A stretch of DNA of 6,263 nt. Source: Candidatus Dadabacteria bacterium (lineage in GTDB: Bacteria > Desulfobacterota_D > UBA1144 > Nemesobacterales > UBA2774). The translations under genes and the position numbers were made by a program. Under the pieces are notes generated by a model. That model had not been told where the DNA came from and made no database searches. It saw nothing but the letters and a program-made list of their open reading frames with translations. The stretch spans positions 1-6,263 of the forward strand of contig JAGVLR010000146.1 of the NCBI GenBank assembly GCA_020054175.1, written 5' to 3'. This document shows positions 1 to 3,952 of this stretch, one piece after another; position 1 is the stretch's first letter; the number at the start of each line of letters is the position of its first letter.

Positions 1-18
1 CGAGTGGATGAGCGTTAA

Positions 19-53
19 AAATCTTATCAGGGGCTGGGGTGGGTATAAGATTT
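19..53. repeat. Inverted repeat with G-run loop
   Basis: AAATCTTAT at 19-27 is perfectly complementary to ATAAGATTT at 45-53, leaving a 17-base loop. The loop carries three runs of G (GGGG, GGGG, GGG at about 29-43). There is no T-tract on either side in the right place for a standard intrinsic terminator, so I record only the structure. It could be part of a longer element cut by the window edge. Confidence 0.5.
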
Positions 54-105
54 AGTGAAGACACGATGATTTTTAGCACAATTTTTCCCCGTCCCGTGAT
101 TTTTG

Positions 106-129
106 CTACTTTTCATCAAGGAAAAGTAG
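106..129. repeat. AT-rich hairpin downstream of the ligase-like gene
   Basis: CTACTTTTC at 106-114 pairs perfectly with GAAAAGTAG at 121-129 around a 6-base loop. It lies 41 bases past the stop codon of the leftward ligase-like gene. On the minus strand the stem is followed by CAAAAATC rather than a T-tract, so it is not a textbook terminator. AT-rich hairpins of this general look (TACTTTTC paired with GAAAAGTA) occur as dispersed intergenic elements in many genomes. Membership of such a family is only an impression and needs other copies from this genome. Confidence 0.5.
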
Positions 130-169
130 AAGACTTTTGCGGTTCAATCTTTTAAAAACGAGGCCTGGA

Positions 170-1612
170 TTACCTTTCACTTTCTTCACTTTCACCGTCA
201 CTCCTCCCCAGCGCACACATAAGCCCGATAAGAAACGCGAAGTAAATCGCGTTCGACGGTATGTGAAGGTTAAAATCGGCGACGCTGTGAACGAGTATCG
301 AAAACACCCCCGCAGCCGCGCCTAGGAATATGAAGAATCTCCCGTAGTCCCCGCCCTCCGAAAGCCTGACAAGCGCCCGCAGTGACCACAGCGCGAACAG
401 GACGAGCGCCGTCATTATGGCGGCGAATCCGGCTACACCTGTTTCGGCCAGGATCTGGAGATAATCGTTATGCGAATAGAGGTAGACGAGCGGCGCGTCG
501 ACCGCGTGCTTGTAAAGCGGATACGCGTACCCGAACGTCCCGAGCCCCGTTCCGAAAATCGGAAAGTCCTTCACCATTCCGAGAACGTCCCACCAGAGCA
601 GCGTCCTCGACGGAAGGCTCTCGTCGAGATGCGCATACCTCTCCGCAACAGGATAAAGCCCGGCGAATATAGCGAAGACGAATGCGACTCCCAGCACTGT
701 GTAAAGCGTCCACTTCACGTTCAGCCCCTTCCCCGCGAGCCTCGCCGAGGCCGCCGAAAAGAAAGCGAGCGCGGCGACGGCGCATAGTATCCCCATCCTC
801 GACCGCGAGAAAAGCACCGCCAGGAAAATCACGCCGAGCACGAACAAAAGCAGCGCCTGCTTCTGAAAGCTCCCCGACGAGACGAGCCTTTTCACGAGCC
901 CCCCGCGCCCGGATACTCTCCCGCCACCCATCGCCAGAACACACCCGAGCGCGAGCGGAAACGTCATTTCGAGATACCCTGCGAAATGGTTCCTGTTGAC
1001 GAATGTCCCGCTTGCGTCCTCCCTGCCGCCCGACGACAGGTATTGATAAATCCCGAGCGACGCCTCGAAAAAGAGCAGCGCGAAGAGCGGCACGAGAACG
1101 AACGCAATTCTCCTCTTCGTGATGAGCGTCCTCGAAACGGCTATCCCGAACGCTAGGCACGCGAGGAGAAAAACAATCCTCTTAACCGTCATCCACGGGT
1201 AGAGGCTCAGCGTATGGAAATCTCCGCCCCCGGCGAATCCGAACCCCGAAAGCGTCTCTCCCGCCCTCTCCCATATGCCTGCGGCTGCGGGCGACAGGAT
1301 ACCGAGCAGCCATCCCGGAAGCGGTATAACCTGGAAAACGCAGACTCCGACGAAGACGAGAAACGCGGCGTAGGGCTTAACGTCGGCGAACGGCGCTTCC
1401 GATCTCAGCGCATATTTGATAAGCAGAGCTATGAACGCGGCGAAAGAAAGGAGCTCTATCGCCATCACCGGCAGCGGCCGGACGCTCCCTATAGGCAGCG
1501 GCGACAACACGAGAACGACAGCCACGACTGCGGCGATAAAAACATCGGCGGCCCCCGAAACGGAAACCGTTCTTACCCCTTCGCTGCTTCTCCGGGCCCC
1601 TGCGACGCTCAA
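170..1612 (-). CDS. O-antigen ligase / Wzy-like polymerase family membrane protein
   Basis: 480-residue polytopic inner-membrane protein of the Wzy_C/O-antigen ligase superfamily (WaaL, Wzy and related EPS polymerases). These move undecaprenyl-linked glycan on the periplasmic face, either joining repeat units or attaching glycan to an acceptor. About 11-12 hydrophobic segments are visible (for example near 23-40, 79-98, 144-162, 169-187, 210-228, 253-268, 301-319, 388-412, 427-444, 453-468). Family-like motifs are GTFVNRNHFAGYLEM (202-216), SRSRMGIL (269-276), GTGLGTFGYAYPLY (354-367) and YSHNDYLQILAETGVAGF (379-396) in and after the large periplasmic loop, then HSVADFNLHIPSNA (442-455). The tail is short and acidic. 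The start is TTG at 1612, because no ATG precedes the first membrane segment in this frame and the next GTG lies inside that segment. The TTG has a poor Shine-Dalgarno and overlaps the stop of an upstream mini-ORF, which suggests coupled translation. Ligase and polymerase cannot be told apart from sequence alone; the EPS context favours polymerase. Confidence 0.88.
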   Translation of the reverse strand: MSVAGARRSSEGVRTVSVSGAADVFIAAVVAVVLVLSPLPIGSVRPLPVMAIELLSFAAFIALLIKYALRSEAPFADVKPYAAFLVFVGVCVFQVIPLPGWLLGILSPAAAGIWERAGETLSGFGFAGGGDFHTLSLYPWMTVKRIVFLLACLAFGIAVSRTLITKRRIAFVLVPLFALLFFEASLGIYQYLSSGGREDASGTFVNRNHFAGYLEMTFPLALGCVLAMGGGRVSGRGGLVKRLVSSGSFQKQALLLFVLGVIFLAVLFSRSRMGILCAVAALAFFSAASARLAGKGLNVKWTLYTVLGVAFVFAIFAGLYPVAERYAHLDESLPSRTLLWWDVLGMVKDFPIFGTGLGTFGYAYPLYKHAVDAPLVYLYSHNDYLQILAETGVAGFAAIMTALVLFALWSLRALVRLSEGGDYGRFFIFLGAAAGVFSILVHSVADFNLHIPSNAIYFAFLIGLMCALGRSDGESEESER

Positions 1613-1656
1613 AGCGCGCGGCCCCCGGCTATGTATACAAGGCCAGAAACAAGCAT
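1609..1656 (-). CDS. Possible 15-codon leader ORF coupled to the ligase-like gene
   Basis: On the minus strand an ATG at 1656-1654 follows a clear Shine-Dalgarno (GGAGG, complement of 1663-1667) with a 6-base gap. It reads MLVSGLVYIAGGRAL and then TGA at 1611-1609. The TGA overlaps the TTG start of the long gene by two bases (TTGA), a classic arrangement for translational coupling. This is the best ribosome-binding site upstream of the ligase-like gene, and it is out of frame with it. Alternatives are that the peptide is not made as such, or that a base error hides a continuous longer N-terminus. No similarity is recognised. Confidence 0.4.
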   Translation of the reverse strand: MLVSGLVYIAGGRAL

Positions 1657-1688
1657 ATTTCGCCTCCGTGCCCCTTCTCCGTTCCCTA

Positions 1689-1694
1689 ATTATA
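1689..1694 (-). promoter_or_regulatory. Candidate -10 element for the leftward gene
   Basis: The minus strand reads a consensus TATAAT here. Transcription would start near 1682, leaving a short leader before the mini-ORF ATG at 1656. No good -35 is seen: at 16-18 bases spacing the hexamers (TATGAA, GTATGA, TGTATG) match TTGACA poorly. No extended -10 TG is present either. If used, the promoter may need an activator, and the palindrome at 1701-1715 lies in its -35 region. Confidence 0.4.
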
Positions 1695-1700
1695 ACGGCT

Positions 1701-1757
1701 ATGAAACATTTTCATACACGGAAAATTTCACGTATAGCTATCTCTCGAAAAATTTCG
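1701..1757. repeat. Cluster of three GAAA/TTTC palindromes in the divergent spacer
   Basis: Three short inverted repeats share a GAAA...TTTC core: ATGAAA-CAT-TTTCAT (1701-1715), GAAA-A-TTTC (1721-1729) and CGAAA-AA-TTTCG (1746-1757). They sit between the two divergent promoters. The first overlaps the -35 region of the leftward promoter and the last ends one base before the rightward -35 hexamer. This placement fits operator sites for a dimeric regulator acting on both promoters, but AT-rich DNA makes short palindromes fairly often. No known regulator is assigned. Confidence 0.4.
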
Positions 1758-1758
1758 C

Positions 1759-1786
1759 TTGACTCGAAATTCATTTAGATTAATAT
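1759..1786 (+). promoter_or_regulatory. Sigma70-like promoter of the EPS operon
   Basis: TTGACT (1759-1764; 5 of 6 to consensus) is followed after 16 bases by TAATAT (1781-1786; 4 of 6 to TATAAT). Predicted transcription start is near 1793, only a few bases ahead of the first helix of the riboswitch at 1800. That agreement between promoter and aptamer boundary supports both calls. The region is clearly more AT-rich than the neighbouring genes. Confidence 0.6.
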
Positions 1787-1799
1787 TGAAATAAAACTA

Positions 1800-1897
1800 C
1801 ACCTAAGACGAAAGGGTGAAACATCCGAAAGGGTGCGGATCAAAGCCGGAGACCTAAAAGCCGAATGCTCAGGGTCAGTGGCTGCCGAAGTTAGGTT
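1800..1897 (+). promoter_or_regulatory. Cyclic di-GMP-I (GEMM-I) riboswitch aptamer
   Basis: The leader matches the GEMM-I aptamer in order and spacing. P1 forms from ACCTAA (1801-1806) and TTAGGT (1891-1896). AAGGGTGAAAC (1812-1822) corresponds to the conserved AGGGCAAACC. Then come a hairpin CATCC-GAAA-GGGTG (1822-1835) with a GNRA tetraloop, the conserved CAAAGCC (1841-1847), and a tetraloop-receptor-like CCTAA (1853-1857) with TGG on the partner side (1879-1881). The element closes with GCTGCCGAAGTTAGG (1881-1895), resembling the GGTAGCCGGGTTACC-type 3' end. The junction GGATCAAAGCC differs from the usual GGACGCAAAGCC by one missing base. The G run where the ligand-contacting G20 lies is intact, which favours c-di-GMP over cGAMP, though the alignment is by eye. 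The upper third helix can be drawn in more than one way. The element stands between the promoter and the first gene of an EPS operon, a well-known type of c-di-GMP target. Confidence 0.77.
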
Positions 1898-1915
1898 AGT
1901 CAAGCTTGATTATCC
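1894..1915 (+). promoter_or_regulatory. Possible expression-platform hairpin overlapping P1
   Basis: GGTTAGTCA (1894-1902) can pair with TGATTATCC (1907-1915) around an AGCT loop, with one T-T mismatch and one G-T wobble. Its first three bases are also the last three of the 3' strand of riboswitch P1, so the two helices compete at their base. No U-tract follows, so this is not an intrinsic terminator. Control may instead act on translation of the next gene, whose Shine-Dalgarno GGAGGTG is at 1964-1970. The 5' P1 strand CACCT (1800-1804) is complementary to AGGTG inside that site, an alternative route. Confidence 0.35.
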
Positions 1916-1975
1916 GGCATTCCTTTCCGGGAGAGGTTTCCCCTGCTCGTCTAAGGCTCGCATGGAGGTGCTTTC

Positions 1976-2734
1976 ATGAAGAGTCGAGCTCTAAGAGTAT
2001 CTGCCTGTTTGTACTTTGCTGTAGCCCTGTGCGTTTTTACGGTTGGTCCCGTTTCGGCGGACGCCCTCCTCGGAAACGTCACGATTGTCGGTGCAAATGG
2101 CAAGAAGGAAGTCTTCCCCATAGTCTCCGGGGACGAAATCTCCTACCCTGACAGAGCCCTTGTAAGAATCACCGGCGGCACCTTTGTCGCCGAGAAAGGC
2201 TCTAAGCTCAGCGTCGCCGAAGACGGGCGGCTAATTAACCTCAGAATCGACAGCGGCACGGTCCATTTCAGGATTCAGCCTGAAAAGGCCGTCATTTCCT
2301 TCGTAACGAAGGACGGCTCGCTGGCGACGCCCGAGGTTGTGAAAGCCTCCCAGTCCTTCATCCAGGGCACAGTTCAGGTGACGCCCGACGGCACGGTAGT
2401 CGAGCTTTCGGACGGCGAGCTCGCGCTCGCGACGGACGAAGGCCCGGTAACCGTTGAAGCCGGCGACAGGGTGCGCGTGGTCGCCCAGTCAGTAGTGGAC
2501 GATAACGCCCTGGCCCAGTCCGATCCTGAGACGGCTCCGCCGGCCTCCGACGTGGAATATTCTACTGAAGGCTATGAAGCCGAAGCTACACCCCCGCCCG
2601 CCGAGGGTTCTTCCTCCGTGGTCGGGCCGGTCGTATTCGGAACGATAGCGGCGGGAGCGATTGCCGGTGCGGTTATAGCGGCTTCCACCGGCGGTAACGG
2701 CGGCGGCGACGGCGTCGGCAGTCCCTTCGAATAA
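1976..2734 (+). CDS. Secreted FecR-domain protein, first gene of the EPS operon
   Basis: 252 residues. An N-terminal signal peptide has a basic start (MKSRALR), a hydrophobic core (about 8-25) and a likely cleavage after VSA (27) before DALLG. The FecR-like beta-rich domain covers about 60-170. It shows the family pattern of DSGTVHFRI (92-100), then a TP and FIQGT segment (118-132), and ends in VELSDGELAL and VEAGDRVRV (142-168). A Pro/Glu-rich linker (about 183-212) leads to a small-residue hydrophobic segment VVGPVVFGTIAAGAIAGAVI (215-234) and a Gly-rich tail ending SPFE. The classical FecR role is sensing for an ECF sigma factor, but this protein lacks a cytoplasmic N-terminus and no sigma factor is adjacent. 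A periplasmic or envelope structural role in EPS export is therefore more likely (inference). The start is set by GGAGGTG five bases upstream. A five-codon frame (ATG at 1962) also overlaps the start as ATGA. It is the gene most directly under the riboswitch. Confidence 0.82.
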   Translation: MKSRALRVSACLYFAVALCVFTVGPVSADALLGNVTIVGANGKKEVFPIVSGDEISYPDRALVRITGGTFVAEKGSKLSVAEDGRLINLRIDSGTVHFRIQPEKAVISFVTKDGSLATPEVVKASQSFIQGTVQVTPDGTVVELSDGELALATDEGPVTVEAGDRVRVVAQSVVDDNALAQSDPETAPPASDVEYSTEGYEAEATPPPAEGSSSVVGPVVFGTIAAGAIAGAVIAASTGGNGGGDGVGSPFE

Positions 2735-2778
2735 CCGGGGACAGGCAAAGCTCAAAGTACGGAGTGTAAGTTTCTAAA

Positions 2779-2818
2779 GCGGTATCCGGCCGGTCACGGC
2801 CGGATACCGCAAAAAAAA
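2779..2818 (+). repeat. Perfect 14-bp hairpin followed by A8
   Basis: The 14 bases at 2779-2792 pair perfectly with 2797-2810 around a GTCA loop (arm GCGGTATCCGGCCG). Eight A residues follow at 2811-2818. The stem is as strong as an intrinsic terminator, but in the operon direction it is followed by A, not U. In the opposite direction it is followed by only TTTAGAAACTT. It lies 44 bases after the FecR-like stop and 91 bases before the Wza-like start. Possible roles are an mRNA-stabilising or processing hairpin that sets different levels for the two genes, an inefficient terminator, or a dispersed repeat. Confidence 0.7.
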
Positions 2819-2901
2819 GGGCATGCGGCATAGAGTGCTGAAAGAGAATATCGAAATATTAGTCGTCGATCGCGCGCTGTTAAAAAGGTACGGAGACCGG
2901 T

Positions 2902-3927
2902 ATGCCGAAATATGCTGCAATAATAGTTCTCCTCATCTTCACCGCTTCCTGCGGGATGAGACAAACCCCCGCCGCCGGCGTCTATGGCTCGGCGCATCAG
3001 GCTGACAGCAGCGGGGGCGAAGCCGGAAACCTGAACAAGAAGATATTCAGGGAAACGGCCTCGAAGGAAGCCTCCTCGTCAGGAAGCGTTAATCATTCGA
3101 ACTACACCATAGGCCCGTCTGACCTTCTCGAAATCAAGGCGATGGAATCCGAAAAATTCGGAACCACGGAAAGGGTGGACGCCGCGGGAAATATAAAGCT
3201 CCCCCTTCTCAACGAAGTCGCCGTCGGGGGCATGACTCCCGTAGAGGCCGAAGTCCGGATAGAAACTCTTCTCAAGGAAAGGGGCTTCATAAAAGACCCG
3301 CACGTGAATGTATTCGTGGCGGAACACCAGAGTAAAAGGGTCTCGGTCCTCGGCTACGTAAACGAGCCGGGCAACTACGAAATAATAGGCGAAATGACTC
3401 TCCTCGACGCGCTCGCCATGGCCAAGGGCCTCGACGCCGACGCCGGCACGCTCGTCTACGTCACGCGCAAAAACGCCGACAGTCAGGAGAAGGTTATAGT
3501 GGATCTCGACGACATGCTGAAGCGCGAGGGAACCGCCAACGAGGTCAACTTCGAGCTCGCCCCCGGCGACAAGGTCTACGTGCCGGAGGCTTCCAACGTA
3601 TTCGTCGACGGAGCCGTGAGAACGCCGGGCTCCTACCCCATAAACGAGGGCGAGACGACAGTGAGCCAGGCCATAGTAATGGCCGGGGGGCTCTTGAGCT
3701 ACGCCAACGCGGGCGACGTCAGCCTCGTACGCGATCTCGGCGACGGCAGGAAAGAGGTCGTAAAGCTCGACATGGACAACATCAACCAGGGCACGGGCGA
3801 TGACCCGATACTCGGCGAGAAGGACGCGATAGTCGTCGGCGCGAGCGGCCTCAAGAGCTTCTTCTACGGACTCAATCTGAACGTATTCGGATTCGGCGGC
3901 GTGGGATATAACCCTCCGGCCAGATAA
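2902..3927 (+). CDS. Wza-like polysaccharide export outer-membrane lipoprotein
   Basis: 341-residue member of the polysaccharide biosynthesis/export (OPX) family, which forms the ring-shaped outer-membrane channel for EPS or capsule. The signal peptide has the hydrophobic core AAIIVLLIF and a lipobox-like TASC with Cys17 as the probable lipidation site. The -3 Thr is unusual, Leu being preferred. A low-complexity Ser/Gly/Ala stretch (about 25-65) precedes the Poly_export domain (about 68-142, starting YTIGPSDLLEIKA). Two SLBB repeats follow: VSVLGYVNEPGNYEI (147-161) with LLDALAMAKGL, and VFVDGAVRTPGSYPI (233-247) with VSQAIVMAGGL. The C-terminus is short and aromatic (FFYGLNLNVFGFGGVGY, 320-336) where E. 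coli Wza has its membrane-spanning helix. GGAG lies 6 bases before the ATG. The autokinase gene starts 25 bases downstream, its expected partner. Confidence 0.92.
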   Translation: MPKYAAIIVLLIFTASCGMRQTPAAGVYGSAHQADSSGGEAGNLNKKIFRETASKEASSSGSVNHSNYTIGPSDLLEIKAMESEKFGTTERVDAAGNIKLPLLNEVAVGGMTPVEAEVRIETLLKERGFIKDPHVNVFVAEHQSKRVSVLGYVNEPGNYEIIGEMTLLDALAMAKGLDADAGTLVYVTRKNADSQEKVIVDLDDMLKREGTANEVNFELAPGDKVYVPEASNVFVDGAVRTPGSYPINEGETTVSQAIVMAGGLLSYANAGDVSLVRDLGDGRKEVVKLDMDNINQGTGDDPILGEKDAIVVGASGLKSFFYGLNLNVFGFGGVGYNPPAR

Positions 3928-3952
3928 ACGTCGGAAACAGGCAAGGTGCGGA

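Larger units (their letters stand above)
1..169. other. Gene-poor, AT-rich left edge
   Basis: No supportable gene lies here. The forward frames at the edge stop quickly: frame 1 at 16-18 and frame 2 at 53-55. A remnant of a gene ending from the left is possible but cannot be recognised from so few codons. A 29-codon minus-strand frame starting at 116 has no Shine-Dalgarno and a Lys/Asn-rich composition typical of chance. The stretch does hold two perfect 9-bp inverted repeats (listed separately). It also holds an imperfect direct repeat, TGATTTTTAGCAC at 67-79 and TGATTTTTGCTAC at 97-109 (10 of 13 identical). It is the 3' flank of the leftward O-antigen ligase-like gene, so terminator or RNA-processing signals for that gene would be expected here. 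Confidence 0.6.

Noticed and set aside
29..43. G-quadruplex in the loop of the left-edge inverted repeat
   Set aside because: Only three G-runs of three or more are present; an intramolecular quadruplex needs four.
215..252. PEP-CTERM-like sorting signal at the C-terminus of the FecR-like protein (its coding sequence ends at 2734)
   Set aside because: Residues 215-252 of that protein have a hydrophobic segment but no PEP motif before it and no basic cluster after it. The numbers given here are residues, not bases.
468..1160. Second minus-strand frame inside the ligase-like gene
   Set aside because: Arg-rich product in another frame of a gene with clear membrane topology and family motifs.
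1906..2151. 81-codon plus-strand frame starting with TTG in the riboswitch 3' flank
   Set aside because: It overlaps the FecR-like gene out of frame and its product is Cys/Arg-rich without features; the 1976 ATG has the good Shine-Dalgarno and a signal peptide.
2779..2818. Calling the 14-bp hairpin a standard rho-independent terminator
   Set aside because: In the operon direction the stem is followed by A8, and in the reverse direction by only TTTAGAAACTT; neither is a proper U-tract.
2847..2860. AT-rich palindrome AATAT-CGAA-ATATT as an operator or promoter of the Wza-like gene
   Set aside because: Too short and AT-rich to stand out, and no convincing -35/-10 pair surrounds it.
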